From: an uncultured Prevotella sp.
GTDB taxonomy: Bacteria > Bacteroidota > Bacteroidia > Bacteroidales > Bacteroidaceae
Length of the DNA stretch: 45,075 nucleotides
Direction: 5' to 3'
Assembly (NCBI GenBank): GCA_946624005.1
Contig: CAMORS010000015.1
Location: 1-45,075 of the forward strand
Shown here: in pieces, positions 28,421 to 37,088 of the stretch
Layout of the letters: each line of letters begins with the position of its first letter
Position numbering within the stretch: position 1 is the first letter of the stretch
Notes under the pieces: generated by a model
Told to the model about the DNA's origin: nothing
Seen by the model: the letters and a program-made list of their open reading frames with translations, nothing else
Database searches by the model: none
Made by a program: the position numbers and the translations under genes

Positions 28421-28458
28421 ATAAGAAAAGCCCCTGCGTCATCGCGACGTGGGGGCTT
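28421..28458 (-). terminator. Terminator of the M6 protease gene
   Basis: AAGCCCC-N2-CGTC (28428-28440) pairs with GACG-N-GGGGGCTT (28446-28458) around ATCGC. On the minus strand the stem is followed by TTTTCTT. It lies between the convergent anchor-J/Omp28 and M6 genes and may work in both directions, though the plus strand lacks a T run. Confidence 0.75.
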
Positions 28459-28486
28459 ATGCAAATAGTGCTTATGAGAAAAAACC

Positions 28487-31057
28487 TTATTTGATGATTA
28501 CTTTGTGTGTTCCTCTGGCATTCTTGACAATGTACACGCCCGGTTGACGGAGGTCGCTCGCGCGCGTACCTTTTATATTATATATAGTAGCGTAACCTTG
28601 CTGGCTGACGGATGGCTGCTGGGTGATGTTATCAATAGCCGTCGGAATATAGTCGGGCGAAACAACAATCTGACAAGCATCAGAATAGCGGGAACTCATC
28701 TCTTCTGCCACGGCCTGCACTTCCCATTTGTAACATTCGCCCTCAGTGAGGTCAGTTACCACATAGCGGCAGTCGTTGATATTCTCCACGATCCACTGCT
28801 CTGCCGGGATATACAGCTGCTCGAAAGGCTCATCCACCGTCGATGCCACCTCGCCCGTCACGTCGATGACTTTGGCATTGGGATAGAGCGCAGCAGCATC
28901 GGCGCCACGGATGATGATGAGCGAGTCGATGAAGGCGCGCTCTTTGTTGACCGAGATGGTGATGTCGGTGGTTGTCAGTCCGGCTCCGTTGAACTGGTAG
29001 AGGTACATGCGCGGCGTGCTGGTCAGTCGGTGCTTGGCCTGCAAGCCATTGGCAGTGACGGTGAGTGCGGGCTGCTTGCCCTGCATAGAGTTCACCTTGA
29101 GCAGCAGGGCGAAGTCGCGGTCGTAGGTCGAGAGGTTCAGCTTCGGCGACGACAAGGTGCCGTCGGTGCCGGTCTTTCCTATCTGCATGGTTCCTCCTGC
29201 CTGGAAGATGTTCTCTCCTGTCCATCCTTTTGAGGTCATATAGAGGTCGAGCTGCGCAGCAATGTCGTTCGAATCGCCGTTGTTGTTCGCCCCGGCCGTC
29301 ATCAGGTCGAAGCCTTCATCGACGGCTGTCATGATGTCCTGTTCGCGCATCAGGTGCGTCAGCCGGATGTTATAGCTCTCGGTGCGGTTGTCGTTGTTCG
29401 TCCAGAAGGCGGTGAAGTGGCTGTCTCCCATATCGCTGACGTTGAGCAGTGTGGGTGCCTTGAGGTGGTTGTTCATGAAGTCGAAGCTGACCAGCCCGTC
29501 GGTATTAGCGATGTTGGTAATCCACTTGTCGAGCTTCTCGCCGGTATAGGGTTTGGCTTGCGGTGTCGATTCGTCGGTGAAGGCATCGTTGCCGTCGTAG
29601 GGGAAGAGGTCGTATCGCTCGGAATATTTCTCCAAGAGCACATCATAGCCCGGTTCGTTGTCGGCACAAACGAGGTAGAATCGCTGGTGGTCGGCCTCGT
29701 TGTTGGCCACGTTGCTGTTCCATGTCTGCATGTCGAAGTCGACGTGTGTTATCATCAGTCCGCTGCCTGGCAGGAACTCGTCCCATTCGGTCTGCTGTCT
29801 GTTTTCCAAGAGGTAGAACTCCTGTGGGTTGCGTGCGGTGGAGACGCGGTAGGCGTGGTTGCTCTTCAGGATGTTCTCCAGCTGCAGTCCGTCGGCCACT
29901 TCGCTGAGCTCTTCGGGTTCCATCCATCCTACGCTCATGCGTTCGAAGGCGTTGTAGGATGGCGGTGTGCGCGAATCGTTGTTATAGGCACCGTAGTCCA
30001 TCAGGTCGTAGGCCCCGAGGTTGTACTGGTGGCTGTCTACGGTGCTGTAGTGGTCGGCAAAGCCCAATACGTGTCCGAACTCATGACAGAACTGTGCGAT
30101 GCTGGCTGTCTGTGTGCCGGTATTGCCGAATAGCTCTGACGAACATGCGAAGACATCGATGGTGCAGTCGTCGATTTTCAGGTTGTAGCCGGCGTTGCTG
30201 AGGTTCCATTTCTTGGGCCACACCGTGTTGGCACCGCCGCCGGCATTCTCACCGTAGCCAGCAAAGACGACGTACACCATGTCGACGTAGCCGTCGTGGT
30301 CGTAGTCGTATTGCGAGAAGTCAATGTCGAACTGACTATCAGCCAGTTTGCAGGCCTCGACAATCATGGCCTCGGCATTCTGGTCTTGGTTGTAGATGCC
30401 GTCGTTGCGTCCGTAATAGGCATAGTTGCGCGACAGGGGAACGGGTCCCACGACATCGAAGGTGGGCTGAAACTGTCCCTTCGACTGCGCGATGAAGTAG
30501 TCGCGAGCCGAACCGGTGAAGCCGATGTCGCCCTCCACGTCGTAGTCGGAAAAGCCCTCTTCGTTCATCATGCGTTGGTGGTACTCCTGCGTGAACGTCA
30601 TCTTCAGGTCGGAGAAGTCAGCAAGGATGATGAGCCCGTGAGCATCGCCTTTGGTGGGGAAGGTGCCTATCTGATAGTCGGAAGCTTTTGCTTTACGGGG
30701 AGTGTTTTTCGAGGGTGCGGTGGTACGCGGGTGCGAAGGTGCGAGGAATGATTTCGAGGGGGTGAGATTGCTGCGTTGTTTCTCTACGAAGCGCGACTCT
30801 TCGGCTGTCCGCATGGCGGGATTGTGTGCTATGGGAGCGTCGGCAGCCTTATATCGCAAGCAGCCTTGCTCATCTTCTTCGAGGAGAAGCCCGTCTGTAG
30901 AGAGCAGGTAGTGTCCCCACTCGTCGCCGCGCAGGAGGTAAGTCACGACGGAGCCGTCGCTTTGTTTCTTCTGCAGCTTACCCTTCCAGGCAGGCATGGC
31001 TGTGAGCGAAGCCGTCGCGAGGAGCAGCGCTGCAGCAATGGTATAAATTCTTTTCAT
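28487..31057 (-). CDS. Secreted M6-family metalloprotease
   Basis: 856 residues from ATG 31057. Signal peptide MKRIYTIAAALLLATASLTA; propeptide-like start (MPAWKGKLQKKQSDG); M6 catalytic domain (about 125-430) with zinc motif CHEFGHVLGFADHY near residue 322 and DLMDYGAYN downstream for the Met-turn. C-terminal beta domains include a fibronectin-like part (FTAFWTNNDNRTESYNIRL), a jelly roll and a sorting domain (ATIYNIKGTRASDLRQPGVY ... HKVIIK). An in-frame repeat remnant (SKSFLAPSHPRTTAPSKN, 30708-30775) interrupts the region before the catalytic domain. The upstream start at 31213 would read through a repeat and the promoter, so it is rejected. It probably degrades extracellular proteins. 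Confidence 0.92.
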   Translation of the reverse strand: MKRIYTIAAALLLATASLTAMPAWKGKLQKKQSDGSVVTYLLRGDEWGHYLLSTDGLLLEEDEQGCLRYKAADAPIAHNPAMRTAEESRFVEKQRSNLTPSKSFLAPSHPRTTAPSKNTPRKAKASDYQIGTFPTKGDAHGLIILADFSDLKMTFTQEYHQRMMNEEGFSDYDVEGDIGFTGSARDYFIAQSKGQFQPTFDVVGPVPLSRNYAYYGRNDGIYNQDQNAEAMIVEACKLADSQFDIDFSQYDYDHDGYVDMVYVVFAGYGENAGGGANTVWPKKWNLSNAGYNLKIDDCTIDVFACSSELFGNTGTQTASIAQFCHEFGHVLGFADHYSTVDSHQYNLGAYDLMDYGAYNNDSRTPPSYNAFERMSVGWMEPEELSEVADGLQLENILKSNHAYRVSTARNPQEFYLLENRQQTEWDEFLPGSGLMITHVDFDMQTWNSNVANNEADHQRFYLVCADNEPGYDVLLEKYSERYDLFPYDGNDAFTDESTPQAKPYTGEKLDKWITNIANTDGLVSFDFMNNHLKAPTLLNVSDMGDSHFTAFWTNNDNRTESYNIRLTHLMREQDIMTAVDEGFDLMTAGANNNGDSNDIAAQLDLYMTSKGWTGENIFQAGGTMQIGKTGTDGTLSSPKLNLSTYDRDFALLLKVNSMQGKQPALTVTANGLQAKHRLTSTPRMYLYQFNGAGLTTTDITISVNKERAFIDSLIIIRGADAAALYPNAKVIDVTGEVASTVDEPFEQLYIPAEQWIVENINDCRYVVTDLTEGECYKWEVQAVAEEMSSRYSDACQIVVSPDYIPTAIDNITQQPSVSQQGYATIYNIKGTRASDLRQPGVYIVKNARGTHKVIIK
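30708..30775 (-). repeat. In-frame palindromic element, partial copy in the M6 gene
   Basis: One arm is present (plus strand CGAGGGTGCGGTGGTACGCG from 30710) plus a remnant ATTTCGAGGGGGTGAG. On the coding strand it gives SFLAPSHPRTTAPSKN, the same frame and nearly the same peptide as the right arm of copy A and the GT2 copy. Confidence 0.7.
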
Positions 31058-31087
31058 GATGTTGATGTTTAGGTGATCTATTTTTTT

Positions 31088-31133
31088 CTTCGAGGGTACG
31101 AGGGTACGGGGGTACGAGGGTACGAGAAATGTT
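31088..31133. repeat. Single arm of the GAGGGTACG element in the M6 leader
   Basis: Plus strand: TTCGAGGGTACGAGGGTACG with two further octamers, ending CGAGAAATGTTTTCG. It matches the left arm of copy A almost exactly. It lies between the proposed M6 promoter (-7 at 31149-31142) and the M6 start, so it is in the untranslated leader. Confidence 0.75.
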
Positions 31134-31141
31134 TTCGGCTG

Positions 31142-31149
31142 CAAAGGTA
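31142..31149 (-). promoter_or_regulatory. -7 box for the M6 protease gene
   Basis: The minus strand reads TACCTTTG followed by GCAGCCG. No -33 TTTG at the usual distance. A copy of the TATAGACAAAAACTGAC motif, in the opposite orientation relative to this gene, lies at 31182-31198. Confidence 0.6.
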
Positions 31150-31181
31150 CGAAAAAACCTGCATACGCGTACATTTCTATA

Positions 31182-31210
31182 TATAGACAAAAACTGACAG
31201 ACGGAAAAAA
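31182..31210 (+). promoter_or_regulatory. Secreted-protein upstream motif, copy 2
   Basis: TATAGACAAAAACTGACA followed by GAAAAAAC, identical to the copy at 31699 over its first 18 bases. It lies in the divergent region between the M6 protease and the 1613-residue secreted protein, 33 bases beyond the M6 -7 box. Confidence 0.6.
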
Positions 31211-31570
31211 CATCGAACATTCAGCATTTTATCATTGAACATTCAGCATTATATCATCGAACAATCAGCATTCTTTGTCCTCTTCGCTTTGAAAGCGTCC
31301 CTTTGGGCCGAGCGGAACATTGAACATTGTGATTCCCCATTGGCGCTTTTCGCAACATCATCGATGGTCCTTCGCGATGCAATTTGCGGCATATTGCTGC
31401 GCGATTTGCGGCTGATTATCGTGCAATTTGCGGCATATTGCAACACTACGTTAATAATGTAGTGTTACTACCTTATTAATGTAGTCGCACTACTTTATTA
31501 ATGTAGTCTGACTACTTTATTAATGTAGTGTCGCCGTTTGCCGCTAACGACATCGCGATTTGCCGCATAA
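31211..31570. repeat. 22-base-register composite palindrome array, copy 2
   Basis: Three 22-base-spaced repeats containing GAACATTCAGCATT or GAACAATCAGCATT start at 31215, 31237 and 31259. After a degenerate stretch, an array in strict 22-base register runs from 31351: units at 31351 (degenerate), 31373, 31395 and 31417 carry ATTTGCGGC (two as TGCAATTTGCGGCA); ACTAC...GTAGT units sit at 31445, 31467, 31489 and 31511 with linkers GTT, CGC and CTG; units at 31527 and 31549 return to the TTTGCCGC type. Order and spacing equal the array at 465-662. No gene is seen. Confidence 0.85.
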
Positions 31571-31666
31571 CACTCACCAAACCCAAATCCCTCACCAGCC
31601 CGTCCCGTCTTTTCCCGAGCGGATTCTATCCGCTCACCATCACCCATCGCCGGCCCCTCGTCACCC

Positions 31667-31727
31667 TATAGACAAACGCTGACGAGGCCTGAAAAAGGTA
31701 TAGACAAAAACTGACAACGCGAAAAAA
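31667..31727 (+). promoter_or_regulatory. Tandem upstream motif, copies 3 and 4
   Basis: TATAGACAAACGCTGAC at 31667-31683 and TATAGACAAAAACTGACA at 31699-31716, each followed by a GAAAAA tract. Starts are 32 bases apart, about three helical turns. The second copy starts exactly 66 bases before the -7 box at 31765. Confidence 0.65.
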
Positions 31728-31764
31728 ACCCCATTCCACCGTAGGTTTTCCCATTTTTTTGGTT

Positions 31765-31772
31765 TATCTTTG
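31765..31772 (+). promoter_or_regulatory. -7 box for the 1613-residue secreted protein
   Basis: TATCTTTG matches TAnnTTTG. Transcription would begin near 31778, giving a leader of about 80 bases. Confidence 0.65.
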
Positions 31773-31858
31773 CGGCAATCTTTTTCATTGAGAATTAATC
31801 ATTGAACATTGATAATTGGATATTCTGATATTTATTAACCTATAAAAAAGACAAGCTT

Positions 31859-34800
31859 ATGAAGTACAGAACTAACTTCCTGCTATCGTTGCTCACCCTG
31901 CTCCTGGTGGGGACGGGACAGATGATGGCACAAAGCAGTGAGGCGTACGGTGTAATCAGCGCCGGTGAGGATGCCGGTATCTACAAGTACGCCATCAGTC
32001 CGCAAGGCATCACCGACGTGGAGTGTATCAACCCGATGATTCTGAGCACAGAGCAGAACAACAGCGACAAGATCTCGGGCGGCTTCCTCGTGGGCGACCG
32101 CTACTATTATTCGATGGTGCACCTGAATCCGCAGGGCTACCAATCGGACGGTATCTACTACTACGACCTGGAGGAGAAGACTACCGTGCAGATTACTTCC
32201 TGGAACTTCCTGCAGCAGGGTCCGTCGTGCGCCAGCTGGACGTACGACTTCCAGAACGAGGTGATGTATGCCGCCGACGGCTTCCAGGGTGGTGGCGGCA
32301 AGCTGCTCACCGTCGACCTGACAACGGGCGAACTGGCCACCGTGGCTGAGTTTAACATCACCGAGCAGCCCTCGTGGGCCTCTAATCCGGAGAACTACAC
32401 GCACACCATCTGCGCTATGGCGATGACCTACGATGGCGACCTCTATGGCGTGGGCTACTGGGGCGGTCTGTATAAGATCAACACCACGACGGGCGACTGC
32501 GAGTATATCGGTGCGATGAAGGACGCTTGTCCCAATCCGACGAACGGTCAGGTGGCCTTCCAGTATCAGGGAGCCTGCGACCTCGTCTACGACAACGATA
32601 ATCAGAAGATGTACCTCTATATGTATCAGTACCCGCCGACGCAGTATGTTCCCGACGGTTATGGCGGCATCGGTTCGGGCTATGCCCTCTTCGAGGTAGA
32701 CCTGCAGACGGCCGACGTGACGTATATCGAGGATACCGACGGCCACCACTTCGTGGGCAACTGCATCCAGTTTGCCGTGGCTGAAGCCAGTGCTCCGCAG
32801 GCCCCGCAGAACCTGACGGCCACTCGTGGTGAGAACGGTGCGCTGAGCGTCACCCTGGAATGGGACAACCCCGCCAAGACTTACGCTCGCGGTGGTACGC
32901 TGGAAGAGCTCGACCGTATCGAGATCTACCGCAGCGGCGAACTCGTCCACACCATCAACAACCCCGAGATTGGCGGACATGAGACGTGGACAGACACCGA
33001 TATTCCTGAGCGTGGCAACTACAGCTACCGCCTGTCGGGCTTCAACAGTGCCGGTCAGGGCGACCGTGCCAGCGTGACGCTCTACGTAGGCCCGGGCGAC
33101 CCGATGCCCGTGAGCAACCTCGTGGCTACTCCCGATGGTGCCAATGCCAACATCGCGTGGTCGGCTCCTACAGAGGGTAAGTATAAGTCGTGGATTGATG
33201 TTGACAACCTGACCTACGACGTTACGCGTCAACCGGACAACGTGAAGGTGGCTGAGGGCATCAGCGACACCGAGTTCTGCGACGAGACCGTACCCGCCAT
33301 CGGCTTCTACACCTACGATGTGGTGGCGCATGCCGGCGGTTACGACAGCGAGAAGGTCTCGACGGCTGCCGTCATGGTAGGCCCCGCCATCACCATACCG
33401 GCTACAATCGGCTTTACCAACGTGAACCAGTTCAACCTCTGGAAGACGTACGACCTCAACGGCAACGGCTATTCCTTCATGTACAGCGAGTCGTGGCCGC
33501 TCTATCGCCCGTGCGCGTATGTTTCCTATCAGTACGACAACATGGCTGCTGCCGACATGCTCATCTCGCCCTACATCCAGTTTGAGGCTGGTAAGCACTA
33601 CAAGCTGACGTTCGACGCTACGCTCAACACGAAGAATGTCCCGGAGCTCTTCGCCATCACCTTCGGTAAGAGTGTGGCTTTGGAAGCTCAGGACAGCGTC
33701 ACCGAGTTCCACATCACGCCGACGGCCGACAAGCAGAAGTATTCGCTCAGAGCCAACCTGCCTGTGGTGGACAAGGACTCGACCTATCATGTAGGCTTCT
33801 ACTATCGTTCGTTCGAGGCTACGGGCTACGGTCTGTATCTCGAGAATGTGCAGATTACGGAAGACACCGACGGCTACATCGCCGGTGTGGTGAAGAATGC
33901 TGCAGGCGAACCCATCGAGGGCGCTTTGCTGCTGATCAACGGCGGACAGTATAACGCCCAGACCGACGCTGAGGGTAAGTATATCCTGAACTACCTGCCG
34001 GCCGGCGATTACAACATCGACGTACAGGCACTGGGCTACCAGACGCAGACCGTACAGGCAACGGTAGCCTCGCTGGAAACAACGACGCTCGACATCACGA
34101 TGACCGCCCTGCCACAGTACACGCTGACGGGTACGGTGAAGGATGTCGCCGGCGACCCCATTGCCGGTGCCGATGTCGAGGTGACGGGCTACAACTCGTA
34201 CAGCACTGTGACCGCCGAGGATGGTACGTTCGAGATTGACGGTATCTTCGAGAACTCGTACTACAGCCTGACGCTGACGAAGAACAAGTATGTCACGCTG
34301 ACGAAGAGCTTCTCGATGACAACCGACCTCGATCTGTTCGACCTCGTGATGGAGGACAACACGAAGGCTCCGCGCTTCGTCACCGCTACAGAGACTGACG
34401 ACAAGCAGAGTGTGGCTATCGAATGGGGCACACCGGCCAACGACCCGCGCTGGGTACGCTTCGACGACGGTGCTCCTTCGACCTACGTGGGTGTGGCTAT
34501 CGATAACGAGCGTGGCATCGGTGGTTCGAATGCCGTCTTCGGTGTCGTCGACCGCACACCGTCGACCGTCTTTGGTGTCGACTTCCTGCTCGGTGCTACA
34601 GCTCAGGTGAGCCAGCACTACAGCGTCTACCTGCGTATCTTCGACCTCGACGAGAATGGTGAGCCTACTGCCAACGTGCTCTACGAGAACACCTACGTGC
34701 CGGCTCTCGACAACGAGTGGACCCACTACACGCTGCCCGCTCCCGTCGATGCTCCTAACGGCTACTATATCGCTATCTCGCACTACACATGGGCTGGTAT

Positions 34801-36700
34801 CGGCATCGACGGCGGCCCTGGTGGCGACACTGCCAACTATCCGTTCAAACCGCTCACCAGCTGCTTCTCGGGCAACTATCAGACGCAGCCCTTCCTCTAT
34901 CTCGACAATCAGAATGAGGACCTGCGCCACAACTTCATGATGCGTCCGTACGCCGCTCCGTTCGAGACCGACGAGGACGTTCAGCCCGCTGGTGCGAAGA
35001 AGTTCTACTATCCGCAGGCTGAAAAGGCCGAAGAGCAGCTGCAGCTGCAAAGCGAGAAGGGTGTGACGGAGGTGGCCGAGCCAGAGATGCGCACCGGTAT
35101 GAGGAAGAGTGTTCAGGAGCGTGTACGCTACAACGTCTACCGCTTCAACACGAAGGATCAGGCCGACGAATCGAAGTGGACACTCCTGGCCGACCATACG
35201 CAGGCCCTGACGTTCACCGACACCGACTGGGCAAGCCTTGAGAGCGGTGCCTACTACTATGGTGTGAAGGCTGTCTATACAGGCGAGAAGATGTCGGACC
35301 TCGTCCTGGCCGACTCTATCGGCAACAAGATGAACGCTACGGTGACGTTCCGACTGAACACGAACACACCGGAGAACGAGTCGTTCGGTGCGCGTGTCTT
35401 GATGATCAACGGCGGTGGCCGCCATGTCTATGAGGCTGTTGCGGGCGACGATGGTGTAGTGACTATCGAGAATGTATGGAAGGCTGAGTACGACGTGACC
35501 ATCTCGCTCGACGGCTTCGAGAGCCACCAGCAGCAGTATGTCTTCACGGGCGACGATGCATTCAGCTATGATATCACGCTGAACGAGATACAGGTGAAGC
35601 CCTACAACCTCATCGTCGAGGACATCGAGGGACAACCCACTCAGAAGAACTTCATCTGGAACTATCCCGACTACTTCTTCGAGGGCTTTGAGGATCATGA
35701 GGACTTCGCGATTAACTCTCCGGGCCTGATGGGCTGGCAGTATATCGACGGCGACGGTGCCGGTACTGGTGGTATCTATGGCTTCAGCTGGCCGGGCTTG
35801 GGCGAGCCGATGGCTTTCCAGGTGTTCAATCCCTACAGCGATCTGGCGAAAGACGCGAACGGCACGAGTGTTCTCTCGTATATCTACGGTCTGACGCCGT
35901 ATGCGGGGTCGAAGATGCTGACGACGTGGGCCTCTTACGAGGTGGCCAACAACGACTGGATCATCACGCCGAAGCTGCACTTCCAGGAGGACTTCACCTT
36001 CCGCTTCTGGGCGAAGTGTGTGGACTATCAGTATCTGGAGACCTTCAACGTGCTCTACTCGACAACGGACACGAATCCCGAGAGCTTCATTGCGCTGAAG
36101 GAGAATACGACGGCCTACAGCTACTACCAGGGCCACACGGTGACGGTGCCTAAGGAGGCGAAGTATGTCGCCATCCAGTGTGTGAGCGACCAGAAGCGCG
36201 TCTTCTGCATCGACAACATCGAGTTCGGTCTGCCCAGTGTGATGCCTGACAACGGCTACTACCAGGCTCCTGCCCGCAGTGCACGGAAGGCTCCTGCCCT
36301 GGATGGTGCCTACGAGGTGTACTTAGACGGTGAGAAGGTGGCTGACACTGACGAGACGAGCTATCTCTTCGAGAATCTCCGCAACGGCACGCACACCGCT
36401 GGTGTCATCGCCAGCTACACTTCGGGCAAGACGGAGATGTCGACGATCGACTTCACGGTTGATGTTCCGACGGGCATGACGACGGTGCAGGGCGAGCTGA
36501 AGGTTGCTGTCGACGGCAAGCGTCTGACGGTGAAGGGCGAATACAGCAACGTCGAGGTATTCGCTGCCGACGGCAAGGCAATGCGCATCAGCCGTGTTGC
36601 TGAGGGTGTCTACTCGCTGAACAGCGTTCCCGCCGGCGTCTATGTCGTCAGCGTGAAGACTGCCAGTGGCGTGAAGACAATGAAGGCCACGGTGAAGTGA
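31859..36700 (+). CDS. Large secreted multidomain adhesin-like protein
   Basis: 1613 residues. Signal peptide MKYRTNFLLSLLTLLLVGTG; a propeller-like N-terminal region (about 30-315: GGFLVGDRYYYSMVHL, TYDGDLYGVGYWGGLYKI); fibronectin-like modules (about 320-510: PQNLTATRGENGALSVTLEW, PVSNLVATPDGANANIAWSA); a jelly roll (about 520-665); two carboxypeptidase-regulatory-like domains (from about 670, GYIAGVVKNAAGEPIEGALL; from about 753, YTLTGTVKDVAGDPIAGADV); further beta domains; an anchor-J module near 1274 (FEGFEDHEDFAINSPGLMGW); and a C-terminal sorting domain ending GVYVVSVKTASGVKTMKATVK. The build resembles the adhesin regions of gingipains and HagA. Probably a type IX secreted surface protein; the ligand is unknown. 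Confidence 0.85.
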   Translation: MKYRTNFLLSLLTLLLVGTGQMMAQSSEAYGVISAGEDAGIYKYAISPQGITDVECINPMILSTEQNNSDKISGGFLVGDRYYYSMVHLNPQGYQSDGIYYYDLEEKTTVQITSWNFLQQGPSCASWTYDFQNEVMYAADGFQGGGGKLLTVDLTTGELATVAEFNITEQPSWASNPENYTHTICAMAMTYDGDLYGVGYWGGLYKINTTTGDCEYIGAMKDACPNPTNGQVAFQYQGACDLVYDNDNQKMYLYMYQYPPTQYVPDGYGGIGSGYALFEVDLQTADVTYIEDTDGHHFVGNCIQFAVAEASAPQAPQNLTATRGENGALSVTLEWDNPAKTYARGGTLEELDRIEIYRSGELVHTINNPEIGGHETWTDTDIPERGNYSYRLSGFNSAGQGDRASVTLYVGPGDPMPVSNLVATPDGANANIAWSAPTEGKYKSWIDVDNLTYDVTRQPDNVKVAEGISDTEFCDETVPAIGFYTYDVVAHAGGYDSEKVSTAAVMVGPAITIPATIGFTNVNQFNLWKTYDLNGNGYSFMYSESWPLYRPCAYVSYQYDNMAAADMLISPYIQFEAGKHYKLTFDATLNTKNVPELFAITFGKSVALEAQDSVTEFHITPTADKQKYSLRANLPVVDKDSTYHVGFYYRSFEATGYGLYLENVQITEDTDGYIAGVVKNAAGEPIEGALLLINGGQYNAQTDAEGKYILNYLPAGDYNIDVQALGYQTQTVQATVASLETTTLDITMTALPQYTLTGTVKDVAGDPIAGADVEVTGYNSYSTVTAEDGTFEIDGIFENSYYSLTLTKNKYVTLTKSFSMTTDLDLFDLVMEDNTKAPRFVTATETDDKQSVAIEWGTPANDPRWVRFDDGAPSTYVGVAIDNERGIGGSNAVFGVVDRTPSTVFGVDFLLGATAQVSQHYSVYLRIFDLDENGEPTANVLYENTYVPALDNEWTHYTLPAPVDAPNGYYIAISHYTWAGIGIDGGPGGDTANYPFKPLTSCFSGNYQTQPFLYLDNQNEDLRHNFMMRPYAAPFETDEDVQPAGAKKFYYPQAEKAEEQLQLQSEKGVTEVAEPEMRTGMRKSVQERVRYNVYRFNTKDQADESKWTLLADHTQALTFTDTDWASLESGAYYYGVKAVYTGEKMSDLVLADSIGNKMNATVTFRLNTNTPENESFGARVLMINGGGRHVYEAVAGDDGVVTIENVWKAEYDVTISLDGFESHQQQYVFTGDDAFSYDITLNEIQVKPYNLIVEDIEGQPTQKNFIWNYPDYFFEGFEDHEDFAINSPGLMGWQYIDGDGAGTGGIYGFSWPGLGEPMAFQVFNPYSDLAKDANGTSVLSYIYGLTPYAGSKMLTTWASYEVANNDWIITPKLHFQEDFTFRFWAKCVDYQYLETFNVLYSTTDTNPESFIALKENTTAYSYYQGHTVTVPKEAKYVAIQCVSDQKRVFCIDNIEFGLPSVMPDNGYYQAPARSARKAPALDGAYEVYLDGEKVADTDETSYLFENLRNGTHTAGVIASYTSGKTEMSTIDFTVDVPTGMTTVQGELKVAVDGKRLTVKGEYSNVEVFAADGKAMRISRVAEGVYSLNSVPAGVYVVSVKTASGVKTMKATVK

Positions 36701-36701
36701 A

Positions 36702-36775
36702 TTGATAATTGACAATTGATAATTGATAATTGATAATTGAGAACTATGAATTATGAATTATGAATTATGAATTAA
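36702..36775. repeat. AT-rich tandem words after the large secreted protein
   Basis: Five near-perfect copies of ATTGATA/ATTGACA words directly after the stop codon, then four copies of ATGAATT. They lie in the 3' untranslated region. The ATTGATAATTG word family is also seen in frame at 28122-28145. Confidence 0.8.
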
Positions 36776-36786
36776 AAAAAGGGTAT

Positions 36787-36940
36787 ATGAAACCTGCCAT
36801 TCGGCAAGTGGTCGTCCATCGGGATGACCACTTGCTGAAAAGCTCATCGCATCAGGCGACAGCTGGCACCCACCTGACTCTTCGTGACAGCGTAGAACAA
36901 GAAAATCAGTCCCGTCCTTACATCTGGGACTGATTTTTTT
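36787..36940 (+). ncRNA. Possible structured 3' RNA ending in a terminator
   Basis: GCAAGTGGTC (36804-36813) pairs exactly with GACCACTTGC (36826-36835), and CATCAGG...CCTGA can form a second stem. The stretch ends in the terminator at 36902-36940. The DNA lacks the low-complexity words of its surroundings. I do not recognise a known RNA family. It may just be the structured 3' end of the upstream mRNA. Confidence 0.3.
36902..36940 (+). terminator. Rho-independent terminator
   Basis: AAATCAGTCCC (36903-36913) pairs with GGGACTGATTT (36926-36936), followed by T to 36940. It ends the transcript of the large secreted protein or of a small RNA upstream of it. Confidence 0.9.
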
Positions 36941-36979
36941 AATGCTTATGCGTAATGCATAATGCTTAATGCTTAATTT

Positions 36980-37011
36980 TTTGGTCGTTTGGAAAAAAGG
37001 TTATACCTTTG
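36980..37011 (+). promoter_or_regulatory. Promoter of the threonine aldolase gene
   Basis: TTTG at 36980-36983 and TACCTTTG at 37004-37011, spaced 20 bases. The leader (about 37018-37088) contains ATGAAGAACTTCTAA twice (starting 37014 and 37030) and ATGAAGAATGAAGAATGA (37046), which would be tiny upstream reading frames if translated, then AATTATGCATTAAG and AATTAAGCATT words inverse to those at 36945-36977. Confidence 0.7.
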
Positions 37012-37088
37012 CAATGAAGAACTTCTAAAATGAAGAACTTCTAAAATGAAGAATGAAGAATGAAGAATTATGCATTAAGAATTAAGCA

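Noticed and set aside
31058..31213. Longer N-terminus for the M6 protease
   Set aside because: It would be read from the promoter and a repeat arm, and puts 52 residues in front of a clear signal peptide.
31883..36136. Very long open frame on the minus strand opposite the large secreted protein
   Set aside because: It is the mirror of a GC-rich coding strand and has no signal peptide, motif or promoter. The plus-strand protein has clear domains.
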